Of a DNA stretch of 64,000 nucleotides, positions 11,735 through 35,109 are shown in pieces. The position numbers and the translations under genes were made by a program. How positions within the stretch are numbered: position 1 is the stretch's first letter; each line of letters opens with the position of its first letter. The notes beneath the pieces are model-generated. The model saw only the letters and a program-made list of their open reading frames with translations. It did no database searches and was not told where the DNA came from. This DNA comes from Philopedon plagiatum (Eukaryota > Arthropoda > Insecta > Coleoptera > Curculionidae), in contig OZ020194.1 in assembly GCA_963971165.1 (NCBI GenBank), positions 82,523,353 to 82,587,352 on the forward strand, read 5' to 3'.

Positions 11735-12715
11735 ATGGTTTTAAGTTCAGAAGTGGTATCGGATACTGTAGCTTTGATGCAAGATGGTAGAGGTAGAGAC
11801 CAAAGCTATGTAGCAAATAGATTTAGGTGTGCGCGAAGTAGGTACAGTGCAACGTGTTTACGACCACTTTCTCGAAACAGGTTCCTACAGCAGGCATTCA
11901 GGGACAGTAGAAGAACTTCTAACAGAAACGATCGCTTCATTGTAACTTTATCGCTAAGGAATCGACGTTTACCAGCACTACAAATACGAAATGAGTTACT
12001 GTAAGGTACGTAAACGTAAGTGAACGAACTGTTAGAAGGCTTATTGAAGCAAATCTCCTGTCAAGAAGACCCGCTACGGGACCCGAGCTTAATATCTGCT
12101 TACTCGGATGCGATTTGCCAGAGAACACCAGAACTGGGATGAAAATGGGTGGAGTCGTGTATTATTTACCGACGATTCAAGGTTTTGTATGTTTCCAGAC
12201 GAAAGAGAAATAGTATGGCGGCGAGCAGGTGAACCTTATGCCGAATGCACATTCAGTCGCAGACTAAGTTTTCAAGGAGGTTCAGTCAGGGTTTGTCCCG
12301 GAATTTCTATGGAATCACGCACCGAGTTATATCTTGTTCCCAGGGGAGCTATCAATGCTGAAAGGTACATCAATGAGATACTAGCAGATTATGTTGTTCC
12401 ACATGCACAGTTGGTAGGAAATGGTTTTCTCCTTATGCAAGATAACGCGCGATCCCATACAGCCCGGATAGTTAGAGAAACCCTAAATGGCGCTAACATC
12501 CCACAGGCCAGATTTGAACCCTATCGAACATGTCTATCCTCGATAGGAGAGTTCGAAACCTACTATCGGCCCCCAGAACTTTGGATGAACTGCGTTGAGG
12601 ACTGTCCGAGCAATGGGCAGTTATGTCCCAGGAAAACATAAGTCGCTTGATGCAAAGTATTCCTAGAAGAATGAACGCTGTCATCCAAGCTCGTGGGGGT
12701 AATACTCGATATTAG
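11735..12715 (+). pseudogene. Tc1-like transposase, broken
   Basis: Begins MVLSSEVVSDTVALMQDG, a helix-turn-helix start, continues through a SLRNRRLPALQIRNEL segment and MRFAREHQNWDENGWSRV, then the catalytic FTDDSRF (first Asp) and LLMQDNARSHTA (second Asp). After about 12500 a short deletion and frameshifts scramble the PDLNPIEHV motif, whose E is the third catalytic residue of a DD34E enzyme. The tail SIPRRMNAVIQARGGNTRY is in frame to the stop at 12713 after a further in-frame TGA. Several frame changes between 11820 and 12110 also break it. The family cuts and pastes its own element at TA. Confidence 0.85.
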
Positions 12716-13247
12716 TAGATTCTGTTTTCGTGAACATTTTCAGTGTTATTTTGTTGTGTTATTGTTTAATAGCATAAGAAATGTAAGGTAAAATAAAAAT
12801 TAATTCAAAATGACTTGTGTTTTTTAAACGTCATTATCTCTGACAAAGATAAAGCTATCGAGATGAATCAAAAAACAGAATGTTGAAAAAAGTCAAACCT
12901 TGACAGATAATCACTTTTGAAATTTCCTGGTCTGTCGAATAACTCCACAGGGCGTTTCAAACTTAAGCTCAAAAAACAACATATTGTTTATAATACGACA
13001 TAGACACTATTTTCTGTTTATTTTAAAATGAGTGCTTTAAAGTCGATAAAATAACCTACAAATTTCTTCAAATCAAATCAAATCAAATATATTTCGTCAA
13101 TAATTACATGGTAATTTTACGATCGTCAAATTCTGGTTTTATAATAAAATGTGCCAGTACACATGTATACTAATCTAGTCTAGGGACGGCACAACAGATT
13201 AAAATTTACATAATTCAAAATTAAAATTAACATACAACTAGTCGAAA

Positions 13248-13904
13248 TCAACACACTACAGGCTGATGAGATAGAAACTCGTCTATACTATAAAAAGCAT
13301 TGGTGATTAAATAGTCCTTGATTCTTGCCCTGAACTGTCCAACCGGCATATCCCTCAAAATAGCGGGAAGTTTATTACAGAAAGTGGGACCGTAATAGTT
13401 GAAAGACATACGTGTCCTATGCAATCTCAAAAATTCTAGTCTTATATGATCTCCCTGTCTAGTAGGGTACTGATGATAGACATTGTTTGTACTATATTGC
13501 TCCAAATTATTGCGACAGTATATAATACAGTCATAGATATATCGACAAGGAATAGTCATAATGCCAAGCCTGATGAACGCTTGCCTAACATCTTCCCGAT
13601 AACCTAGGCCAGCAACAGTACGTACTGCTCTGCGTTGCAGTGCAAAAATTCTACTCGACTGTGCCGAGTGTCCCCACGTTAAGATAGCATATACTGCCAC
13701 TGACTGGAAGAGAGCGTGATATGTCTGCAGGAGTACAGTCTCCGGCAAAATCCTGGAAAGGTTTTTCAGTAGAAAATTACTTTTGGCCAATCGTGCAGCC
13801 ATATAGTCCACATGGGCTTCAAACCTTAGGGTTGGATCAAGGTATATGCCCAGAAATTTGACCCCCTTAGAGTCACTCGCCTCAAGCTCGCGTAGTCCGA
13901 ATAC

Positions 13905-13936
<32 letters not shown>
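13248..13936 (-). pseudogene. LINE B ORF2, C-terminal part
   Basis: The C-terminal part of a non-LTR ORF2, open over about 228 codons, starting at the LINE A junction. It begins LRELEASDSKGVKFLGIYLD, the thumb segment that follows the polymerase core, and includes a LTWGHSAQSSRIFALQRRAV stretch. Its natural upstream half is the frame that ends at about 17190. The residues encoded by the microsatellite (a run of Ile) belong to the tail of LINE A, not to this protein. Confidence 0.8.
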
Positions 13937-13937
<1 letters not shown>

Positions 13938-14114
13938 TGCTAGCAGCAATAAGCGGTGGAAACCGATGAGATGCTGCCATATGCTATGTTCACAAGTATG
14001 CTATCACCTCGGCTATCACAATCTATCACAGTTAATTTCCTGCTGTTCATTGTCACAATTAGTCCATCACAGTCGCCTTACAATCGGTTTAATTCCGAGT
14101 ATCACCACAGATCG

Positions 14115-16934
14115 TCAGAGATAGTGCACAAATCCGGAGTTTATGGTTTGAAGGTTTTTATCAAGCCTGTTCTTAAATATATTTTTATTTGACGCACTGA
14201 TGGTGTCTTCACTCAACGCGTTCCATCCGTACACTACACGATTCGAGAGAAAGTTCTTCCTTACAAGTCCTGAACATTTTTCCTTTCTAAGTTTCATAGA
14301 ATGACCCCTGAGCTGTTCGTTGGTGTTTCGGGTGTAAATTTGAAGATTTAGTACTGTCGAGTAGTGGTTGTTCAAGATTTTGTAAGTTTCAATTAGGTCA
14401 CCTCTGTCTCTTCTTTCTTTCAGAGTGGTAAGCCCAAATATCTCCAAACGTTCACCGCATGGAGTATCACTAAGGGTGTGGGGAATCTTAGTAAATCTTC
14501 GCTGTACTCTCTCTAGAATTTCAATATCCTTTATATAGTAGGGATTCCAGACCATGTGCGCATATTCGAGTTTAGGTCTAACATACGTAGTATAAAGCTT
14601 TTTCATGAAATCAACAGATTTATTTGTAAAAGTCTTCTTTATAAGATATGTCAATGAGTTTGCTTTTTTGACTATTTGTGAAATATGTGCCTCCCACTTC
14701 AGGTCTTTTCTTATTATGACACCAAGATCTCTTTGTTCCTCGACTACTTTGAGCTGTGCATTCCCTAGAGTATATGTCAGACAGGGATTGTTAGGGCCTA
14801 TGTGTAAGAGTGTGCATTTGTCTTGATTAAGTTTAAGGAGCCATGTCTGTGTCCAAGATTCTATAGCCTCAATATCCTCTCTGAAGAGATCCGATTGCAG
14901 AATTGGATTGCAATAGAGTTTGGTGTCATCTGCAAAACACGATATGTTGGTGTTAATAACCTGACTAAGATCACTCAAATAAGTTATAAATAATAGTGGT
15001 CCAATAACTGAACCTTGCGGGACACCACTCACTACTGGATAAGAGCTGGAGCAGACACCATTAGCTCTAACCTGAAAAGATCTTTCCGTAAGCAGACTCT
15101 CTAGAAACACTACAAGGTTTGCTCGAATACCGAAGTGTTTGAGTTTATAGATGAGCCTTTGAAACGGAACTTTGTCAAAGGCTTTTTCCTGGTCCAGGTA
15201 TAGGACATCAGTTGGTCTTCCTTCATCATAATCCTTAGTCCACAAGTTTGGGCATTCTATTAAGTTAGTTGTGGTCGACCTTTGTGGTAGGAATCCATGT
15301 TGTATAGGAGGAATAACTTGATTGGATATGAGGAAGTGTGTTATTTCCGGAACAATAATCTTCTCCAGTACCTTGCATAAATGGCAAGTAAGACTAATTG
15401 GTCTGTAGTTAGCAGGGTCATATTTGCTCCCTTTTTTAAAAATGGGAATTATGTATGCCCTTCTCCAGCTGTCAGGGACGTAACCCCTGTCAAGAATGTC
15501 CTGGAAGGCTTTCACCAAGAATGGTGCCAAACTTTTACCACACTGCTTTAAAAATACTGATGGTATATTATCAGGTCCTGGACTTGAATCATTTTTGAGT
15601 GTGTTAATTGCTTCAAGAACCTTTTCTTCTGTGACCTGCACGTGTGAGAGCTCACTAACAACCCTAGTCTGAGGGGGGAGCTGCGGCATGTTAGATAAGT
15701 CCTCTACAGTAAAGACTTTACAAAACTGATTGGCGAGTGCCTCGACTACTCTCTCACTACTGCATATTATTTCATTGTTTCCAGGATCTTTCAAGACTAT
15801 CTCTGTCATGTTACTGTTAAAACTCCTTTTGACATAGTTATAAAAATGTTTTTCCTCTCTTTCCAAGAGACCTTCCTCAAAATGTATTTTAGCATCTCGC
15901 ACCATTCGCCCTAATCTATTGTTCTGCTGCCTATATAGCTCATAATTTTCAGCTGTCGGTGAAGCTCTGTGTCTGTGCCACAGGTTCCTCTTTAGGTCAA
16001 TTTCTCTAAAAATGCTTTCGTTTAACCAGGGCTTCATTGCATTCCGCCTACACCTTCTCAATGGAAAAAATACATCTATGGCCTCACCAATCACATGTTC
16101 CAGCTTTTGGTATGAGTTCAATGCTGTATCCTCATTGTCGTTGAGCCTACTTGTCAAGAACCTATCCACTTCTTCATAATTGTCTAGCCAGATTTTTCTT
16201 TTTAATATATGCTTTGTGGGTTTGTCCTGCAGCTGAAGTTGTGCTACTGCAGAGAGTACCACATGGTCACTCCTTCCGATAGGTGGCAAATAGCTTAGGC
16301 CAGAGATGAGCTTTCGATCACTAACTAGCAGCAAGTCAAGAAGAGAGGTCCCGTTTCCACGAAATCTCGTGTCCTCCTTCACAATCTGCCAGGCATTCCA
16401 CTGTTGATAAGCATTCAAAAAATCCTGCGCCGTAGCGTCTGCTTTACTAAGTGTCAAATTATGCCAGTTTATTTCAGGATAGTTGAAATCGCCAAAAATG
16501 ATTGTATTGGCATTTGACTCATAGACCTTACTGAGGGTGTTGATAAGTTCTAAGTTGTCAGCAGCAGAAACTCTAGGTGGTCGGTAGACACATCCTATCA
16601 GAAACGTTAAGTTTGAAATGGTTAGGTTAATCCAGATTGCGTTCATGGAAGGTGGAGCCTGAAATTTTGTGTTTAAACTAGATTTAATTCTAATTCCATT
16701 AATTTCACTACTGACCATAATGCAAGCCCCTCCTCCTTTTCGACCATTTCTATCATCCCTATATACCGTGTAGTCCTGAGTGGTCATGAAGGAATCTGGT
16801 ATATTATCATTCAGCCATGTTTCTGTAAAGAACAAAACTGTGGGCTGAGTCTCGCTGATGAAAGCTTGTATCTCATTTACTTTGTTTAGAACTGAATTCA
16901 GGTTAGTATAGCACAGCGAGACCTCAGCAAGCAT
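14115..16934 (-). CDS. LINE A ORF2: endonuclease-reverse transcriptase
   Basis: 939 residues, no stops. The N-terminal apurinic-type endonuclease shows TNLNSV, FFTETWL, GGGACIMV, GDFNYPEINW and SDHVVL, each carrying the expected Asn, Glu, Asp and His. The reverse transcriptase follows: SSPGPDNIPS, PANYRPISLT, YLDQEKAFDKVP (first Asp; the usual SKAFD here reads EKAFD), GVPQGSVIGPLLF and CFADDTKLY (catalytic DD). The C-terminal part has LERVQRRFTK and RRDRGDLIETYKI, typical of CR1/L2-type elements. ATG at 16934 lies 8 bp after the ORF1 stop, so reinitiation could produce it. The enzyme nicks DNA and copies its RNA at the target. It looks structurally competent, although the copy lacks a full ORF1. 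Confidence 0.88.
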   Translation of the reverse strand: MLAEVSLCYTNLNSVLNKVNEIQAFISETQPTVLFFTETWLNDNIPDSFMTTQDYTVYRDDRNGRKGGGACIMVSSEINGIRIKSSLNTKFQAPPSMNAIWINLTISNLTFLIGCVYRPPRVSAADNLELINTLSKVYESNANTIIFGDFNYPEINWHNLTLSKADATAQDFLNAYQQWNAWQIVKEDTRFRGNGTSLLDLLLVSDRKLISGLSYLPPIGRSDHVVLSAVAQLQLQDKPTKHILKRKIWLDNYEEVDRFLTSRLNDNEDTALNSYQKLEHVIGEAIDVFFPLRRCRRNAMKPWLNESIFREIDLKRNLWHRHRASPTAENYELYRQQNNRLGRMVRDAKIHFEEGLLEREEKHFYNYVKRSFNSNMTEIVLKDPGNNEIICSSERVVEALANQFCKVFTVEDLSNMPQLPPQTRVVSELSHVQVTEEKVLEAINTLKNDSSPGPDNIPSVFLKQCGKSLAPFLVKAFQDILDRGYVPDSWRRAYIIPIFKKGSKYDPANYRPISLTCHLCKVLEKIIVPEITHFLISNQVIPPIQHGFLPQRSTTTNLIECPNLWTKDYDEGRPTDVLYLDQEKAFDKVPFQRLIYKLKHFGIRANLVVFLESLLTERSFQVRANGVCSSSYPVVSGVPQGSVIGPLLFITYLSDLSQVINTNISCFADDTKLYCNPILQSDLFREDIEAIESWTQTWLLKLNQDKCTLLHIGPNNPCLTYTLGNAQLKVVEEQRDLGVIIRKDLKWEAHISQIVKKANSLTYLIKKTFTNKSVDFMKKLYTTYVRPKLEYAHMVWNPYYIKDIEILERVQRRFTKIPHTLSDTPCGERLEIFGLTTLKERRDRGDLIETYKILNNHYSTVLNLQIYTRNTNEQLRGHSMKLRKEKCSGLVRKNFLSNRVVYGWNALSEDTISASNKNIFKNRLDKNLQTINSGFVHYL

Positions 16935-16942
16935 TTTGTGAT

Positions 16943-17190
16943 TTATCGTGTTAAGTTTTTTGGCTGTTGCTGACTTTGATTTGCCTGTGTTATTTTGTTA
17001 AAAATAATCCTTGGAACACCTCTAATATATTTAATCCTAAGGTTTATCTCACCCTTGGCTCTTCTTTCTTCAAGCTCTTTCATTACTTCTCTTAAATACT
17101 CTCTCTGAGCAAAGGTTTGATCATACTTTAGATATTGCTCTGTATCTTCCAGTTTATGTTTATCCTTTAAAACTTTAAAGGCGTCTTCCT
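16943..17190 (-). pseudogene. LINE A ORF1, C-terminal remnant
   Basis: About 80 codons (KLEDTEQYLKYDQTFAQREY, then LREVMKELEERRAKGEINL and IKYIRGVPRI) ending in TAA at 16945-16943. The charged AQRE...REVMKELEERRA motif is the usual C-terminal end of ORF1 proteins of CR1-type LINEs, which bind the element RNA. The N-terminal part is missing by 5' truncation. Confidence 0.75.
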
Positions 17191-19380
17191 TTGACTGAAA
17201 AATAACTTTTCAGTTTTACTTTCATTGAGTGTTAACTTATTTGTTCTAAACCAAATACTTAAGTCTTTCACACGCTCATTCATAATTTCACTCAGACTTT
17301 CTCGATTCTCTCCACTTCCCGCCACCGACGTATCATCTGCAAACTGCAAGATTTTCGCCCCTGGCACTGCCATAGTGATGTCATTAACGTAGATGAGAAA
17401 CAACAAAGGCCCCAGGACAGAGCCCTGCGGCACACCATGCTGTACTGTCGCCCAGGCATCGGACATCCTGCCACCATGCACAGTCTTCTGAGTTCTCCCC
17501 TCCAAATATGAGCCAATCAAATTTACACTCATATCTTCTACACCATACCATCTCAATTTGTCCAACAATATCTCATGAGATACGCAGTCGAAAGCCTTTG
17601 AGAGGTCACAGCATGCAGCATTGACATAGTGTCCCCTCTCAAAAGCCTCCGCGACAAACTCCAGGAGATCCATAACAGCCAATGATGTAGACCTCCGAGA
17701 CCTGAAGCCATACTGACTGCCTGTGAACAAGTTATTTTCCTCAAAATAGGTGCACAATTGTTTTTTAAGTAAATATTCAAAAACTTTTGATAGCACTGGA
17801 ACCAGTGCGATGGGTCGGTAGTTAGATAGGTTGTTTTTATCCCCTTTTTTGAATACTGGTACCACCTTGGCTCCTTTCAGACAAGTTGGAAAAACACCAT
17901 TCCCTATGCACTGATTAATCAGTCCCGTGAGTGGCGAGATTAACAGATCTTTGAAGGATTTCAGCATAGATACACTCAAATCGTAGATGTCTTTACTTTT
18001 TTTGTTTTTGAGCGCATCAATAGCATCCCTTACTTGGTTATAACTTACCTCTTGGAACTTAAATGTTGTCATCACCCTAAAATCCGAAGCATCCACGTAA
18101 TCTCTTGGTTCCATCCCCGTAGGAGTGATCTTTGATAGTGTATCCCGAGCTATATTTGCAAAATAGGTGTTAAATTCATCAGGTGACAGGCCCTCGCCCC
18201 CTGTGGCGATGTTACCGCCCCTAACATTATTTACTACATCCCAAGATGCTTTGACAATGTTAGATGACCTCAATATATAATCAGAATAACCATTTTTTTT
18301 TGCAGTTCGAATATTTTGCCTATATTCTTTTTTAAATGTTTTAATATATTCCTGTAAATTATTGGAAGGTTTGTTTTTGTAGAGTTCCTGTAGAAACTTT
18401 AGAGTTTCTCTCATGTTTTTTAGATCGTTATTATACCAATCTATATTTTTTTGTTTGTACGTTGTTTTTCTTTTTGTCTTTGGAAAGAATTGGTCTATGC
18501 CAGTTGTTAACACATGCAGAAACTGACCGAACCTTGAATCATCACTCATCTCCCTCGCTCCCACAAAGCTCCAGTCAACATTTTCCAGGCATTCATACAT
18601 TCTACGCATTCCCTGACTAGTAATTGGTCTACATTCATAGTACTCGGGTATCACACTCGTTCTACTCACTCTCAGATCTATATCAATGGCCAGGTGATCC
18701 GATAACAAAGGATCAAAAACATTTATGCTAAAATCCAAGACTTCATCAAAATCAATGAGAACGTTATCAATACAATTTACTGAATTTGTATTTTGAAAGA
18801 CCTGCCTAGACAGTCCAAAGCTTCCCATCAAATCGATAAAATCATTTTTTCTCTGACTATTAGAGTTAAAATAAATATTAAAATCTCCATTAATTATTAC
18901 ATACCTATATCTGTTCTGACCTACAACCTGTAGCATGTTTTCAATTACATTTAAAAAAACATCAAAATCACCACTCGGTGGACGGTAAATAGTTAAAATT
19001 ACAATATTAAAATCCGTTATTTCCATGGCAGCAATCTCCACATGGGACTCCACAGAAAGATCGTTCAACTTGTCAATACTTTGGCCCTGTAGAGTTGGCC
19101 TAGTCAAAATCATTGTTCCGCCACATTCACTTTGGCACCGTGCGAAGAAGGAAGTCACTCCAAAGTTCTCCACATGAAGACAATGGATCTCATCATTTTT
19201 CAGGTGATGTTCACTGAAGCACAGGACATTGTAGTTATCTTCGGTTGGAAGGGTCTTAAGGAATAATTCCAATTCCTCCACTTTATTTCGCAAAGAACGA
19301 ATATTCAGATAGAAGATTCTGATGTTGCAGTCACTCCCTTCTCGGGCATTCAGATAGCCGTTGACGGCAGTGTTAGTTAT
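17190..19380 (-). pseudogene. LINE B ORF2, N-terminal part (endonuclease and RT core)
   Basis: Open from the end of ORF1 to the LINE A junction. Endonuclease motifs: IFYLNIRSLRNKV (Asn), LCFSEHHL (Glu), GGTMIL, INGDFNIYF and LLSDHLAIDI. RT motifs: LSNYRPIALVPVLSKV, CCDLSKAFDCVSHEILLDKL, GVPQGSVLGPLLFLIYVND and LQFADDTSVAG, with all catalytic Asp present. The first ATG (19293) lies after the essential endonuclease Asn, so the protein probably starts upstream. The frame is open through ATAACTAAC, which overlaps the ORF1 stop, so stop-restart or non-AUG initiation is likely. The C-terminal half is displaced to 13248-13936 by LINE A. Confidence 0.85.
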
Positions 19381-20363
19381 GCTGGGATTTGTGGACGTCG
19401 TCTCAGGTTTAAAAAATGGTTTACTGAGGCACCTTTGGGCCAGAAGGAACCATTGTTCATTTCCTCAGCAATGATACTTGGAATGCCAAGTTTGAAGGAA
19501 CTTCTTAGGTTGGATTTTTTTGTTCTCATTTTTTCACAAATACATTTTTCTTGGTACCCATTATCTGTTATATACTGCAGAATATCCTTAACTTCTGTAT
19601 CGGAATGAAATCCGGAAATAAAGAGCCATGCATATTTTTCTGCCACTTTTAACCCCTGAGATACTTCTTTGGTGCCTCTGATTGGCGCTGGGCGATTAGA
19701 AGGTAGTTTCGTTGTACGATTTCTTGTTTTACGTTTGTTTTCAACCGTTTTCCATTCTCTGTTATTTTCTGGAAAAGAATTTTCTTGGCTTTCAAATTTT
19801 TCATTCTTACCATCTGTCACTTCTGTCACGCCAGCTTCCAGGTGATCGATGGGAGGATTTTTAGAATTTATGATTTGGTTGTTATAAGTTGCAGATGAAA
19901 TTTTTTCTGGTGCATTTGAACTACAAGAATTCACTTCGTAGTTCTTTTCTTTCTCACCGCCGGTGTTGCCAACGTTATGGATGGTATTTCCCGCGCTTTT
20001 TTTTGGTGGGTTTTTTGCACGATTTTCAATATTTCCATTTTCCATGCTTTTCAGCTGTTTCTCCAAGCCATCGACTCTTTCTTTTAGTTTTTTTTCATTT
20101 TCTTCTAATACCTGAATCTTATTTCTTAGTTCTGCAACAATATTTTCCAATTGAAGATTTGAGGTTACCTCATCACTAAGATCTTCAACATGGACACAAG
20201 ATGCTTTTCTCTGCTCCGCCGACTGTTTCAGACATGCAGGATGAAAGTCACACTTGCACTTTTTACATTTAGATATTGTCGTGACGTCTTTTTTACAATG
20301 AGCGCACAAACTTTTACTTTTTCTTGGCAGCGTACTTTCCGTTGACCTGTCAGTACCCGCCAT
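19377..20363 (-). CDS. LINE B ORF1: zinc-finger, coiled-coil nucleic acid-binding protein
   Basis: 328 residues, no stops. Residues about 20-45 form a PHD/C-rich finger (CAHCKKDVTTISKCKKCKC, then DFHPACL). Residues about 72-112 are a strong heptad coiled coil (LENIVAELRNKIQVLEE, then LKERVDGLEKQLKSME). A low-complexity N/S/K-rich middle follows, then a C-terminal region with AWLFISGFHSDTEVKDILQY, which resembles the RRM-like fold in LINE ORF1 proteins. It is presumed to coat the element RNA. Its stop overlaps the upstream extension of ORF2. Confidence 0.8.
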   Translation of the reverse strand: MAGTDRSTESTLPRKSKSLCAHCKKDVTTISKCKKCKCDFHPACLKQSAEQRKASCVHVEDLSDEVTSNLQLENIVAELRNKIQVLEENEKKLKERVDGLEKQLKSMENGNIENRAKNPPKKSAGNTIHNVGNTGGEKEKNYEVNSCSSNAPEKISSATYNNQIINSKNPPIDHLEAGVTEVTDGKNEKFESQENSFPENNREWKTVENKRKTRNRTTKLPSNRPAPIRGTKEVSQGLKVAEKYAWLFISGFHSDTEVKDILQYITDNGYQEKCICEKMRTKKSNLRSSFKLGIPSIIAEEMNNGSFWPKGASVNHFLNLRRRPQIPA

Positions 20364-20669
20364 CTTACACGCTGGCGAAGCCAGCAGGTACCAGCTAGTT
20401 CACTAAAAATTCTAAAAATTCTTAAAATACCATTAAAATCGGTTCAAAAACAAAAAAGTTATGGAGGTTTAAAATTCGTTAAAACTTTAAAGTGTCCGTT
20501 TTTCATGCCGGCCAGTGTATGAACCATATGATTTTTTCTTACCAAGTGAAACTAGACTGTCGCAATTAAATAACCTGTATATTGGGCTAAACTGGGTTAA
20601 ATCACAGCTTAAAGAAATTTACAATGGCGATCTAAAGCCCGTCGATCTATCTACTTTTGGTTAAAAATA

Positions 20670-21059
20670 CACTGCCGAAAATTTGTTAAAATAATCATCT
20701 TAACATAAATTTGTAATTTAGTGCCTTTTCCAAATGACACTACAAGCTATTGGCGTTTCAAATTAAAGCCAGCTGCAATCAGCTGATTTTTAACGCGCAC
20801 TAGACGACCAAATTGACAACGATGCCAAATAACACGATAATAAAGCCAAAGGCGAAAGGAAAACCTTTTCCGTTACTGTAGTTAGCAAATCGGCTATAGA
20901 GAACGCCATGCTCTTAATTTGAGACACCAGTTTTGTTCAATGAAATTTCTAGGCACAGCATACTTAACAGTGGTAGATGGCGCGTGCTATTTGTGATTAA
21001 TGATTGAATTTAAAAAGCAAAGTAAATGTTTAGGTGGACCCGTTTTTTGCCTGTCAGTG
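20670..21059. mobile_element. 390-bp element with CACTG ends (MITE-like)
   Basis: TA then CACTGCCGAAAATTTG on the left; the right end is the complement of CACTGACAGGCAAAAAACGG, followed by TA. The termini resemble those of the adjacent 11321 Tc1-like element (CACTG..CGG.A...AAAAACGG), but the two ends match each other only for a few bases. It may be a deleted relative. Confidence 0.45.
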
Positions 21060-22109
21060 TAGTTAGGTATCTACTTATTTTCTGATTTATAAATTTAATA
21101 ATATAAAATAGCGTCATGACTGCGCTGAACTAGACTAGAAGTCCTAACTTTAAAAACAGAAGTAAACTATAAACCTCCTTCAGGAAACATTTATTCTAAA
21201 GTATAGATAACTCGTGCTATTAAAAAACCTAACTAAAAAGGGCCAGGTCGCCGTGCCTTAATAAAAGTATTAAATTTTTTGGCCCTATAATACTTATTGA
21301 GCTTCAGACTGTAAAGCCTAATGGCTAGAAGTGTTATATTAAAAGTTAGAGGGGAGTGGACGGGCTTACGACCTTACTAAATAGCTTACGTATAAATTAA
21401 AATAAACTTATTACTACAATAAGTAAAAATCTAAAATATTCTTCTATATAGATATTTTTGTCCGTTAGAATTTTTAAATATAATTTATATTAGTAAATAA
21501 ACCAATGATTTTCAACATTCATATTTATGTGTATTACACTATTATCTACAATATATTTTTAAATATATGTGTATGTATAGGTAGAGTTACCAAGTGAGTT
21601 ATGTATATTAGTATTTAATGACACTCTTCCATATCACTATAAACTATTGACAATAAATATCCAAAATTAGCGGCTTACTAGTGGAAGAACAAGTAAGGAA
21701 TAAAATATTATAAATATAAATTTGTAAAATGTGCTTCTTATCTTTTTTACTTTGCTTTCCTCTGTTTGCTAATAATATTGTGGTATCATTCTTTAGCATC
21801 TTGCTTGTAGAAAAATAAGTACTCAGAGTTCAGCAATCACAGAGGCTTTTGGAAAGTTTGTTGTTAAGTTGTGGAGAGGTCAAATTAAAAACTTCTTAAC
21901 TCACCTCGTGTTAATCATAAAGTGCCATGTTTATTTGTTTTAGCACATATTTGATCATCTGGTACTTTATATAGGGTTAGAGGAAGTAGTTTGAATAAGA
22001 ATTTGAGTTTTGCTGTAGTATATTAGTTTATTCCTTACTTTTCTTCACTATATTACATATTGTATTTAATTGATTTTGGGTATTTGGGACGAAAGAATCT
22101 GCAGAAGAT
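21060..22109. other. 3' flank of the NPDC1-like gene
   Basis: AT-rich sequence immediately downstream (in - strand sense) of the NPDC1-like stop codon. Candidate polyadenylation signals on the - strand (TTTATT on +) occur near 22030 and 21930. No other gene was seen. Confidence 0.45.

Positions 22110-35109
<13,000 letters not shown>

Larger units (their letters stand above)
13903..17190 (-). mobile_element. LINE A: CR1-like retrotransposon inserted in LINE B
   Basis: About 3.3 kb on the - strand. It is 5'-truncated: only the last ~80 codons of ORF1 remain. ORF2 is complete and open, and the 3' end is an ATT/AAT microsatellite at 13904-13936. Both junctions lie within the LINE B ORF2 reading frame, between a KLFFS-type segment and LRELEASDSKG. 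No exact target duplication is visible; TTTTCAGTC and TATTCGGAC at the junctions are only similar. Confidence 0.85.
13070..20403 (-). mobile_element. LINE B: non-LTR retrotransposon with PHD-type ORF1
   Basis: Inserted in the right inverted repeat of the Tc1-like element. The - strand order is short leader, ORF1 (20363-19377), ORF2 first part (19380 to about 17190), insertion of LINE A, ORF2 last part (13936-13248), 3' UTR, and a short GATTT-type repeat tail at 13071-13090. Flanks AATTTCTT (13061-13068) and AAAATTCTT (about 20415-20423) could be an imperfect target duplication. All coding parts read without stops, so LINE B was probably young when LINE A struck it. It belongs to the Jockey/CR1 superfamily; the clade is not determined. 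Confidence 0.85.
11321..20517. mobile_element. Tc1-like DNA transposon, split by nested LINEs
   Basis: Left end CACTGACCGGCACGAAAAAC at 11321 is preceded by TA. The right end is the complement of CACTGGCCGGCATGAAAAAC, finishing at 20517 and followed by TA, the target of Tc1/mariner elements. Long terminal inverted repeats of several hundred bp are recognisable: 11321 to about 11670 on the left; on the right about 12830-13068 plus 20415-20517, interrupted by LINE B. Shared landmarks are AACCTCCATAACTTTTTTG and AACAATATGTTGTTTTTT. Without the inserted LINEs the element is about 1.9 kb. Its transposase is dead. Confidence 0.85.
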
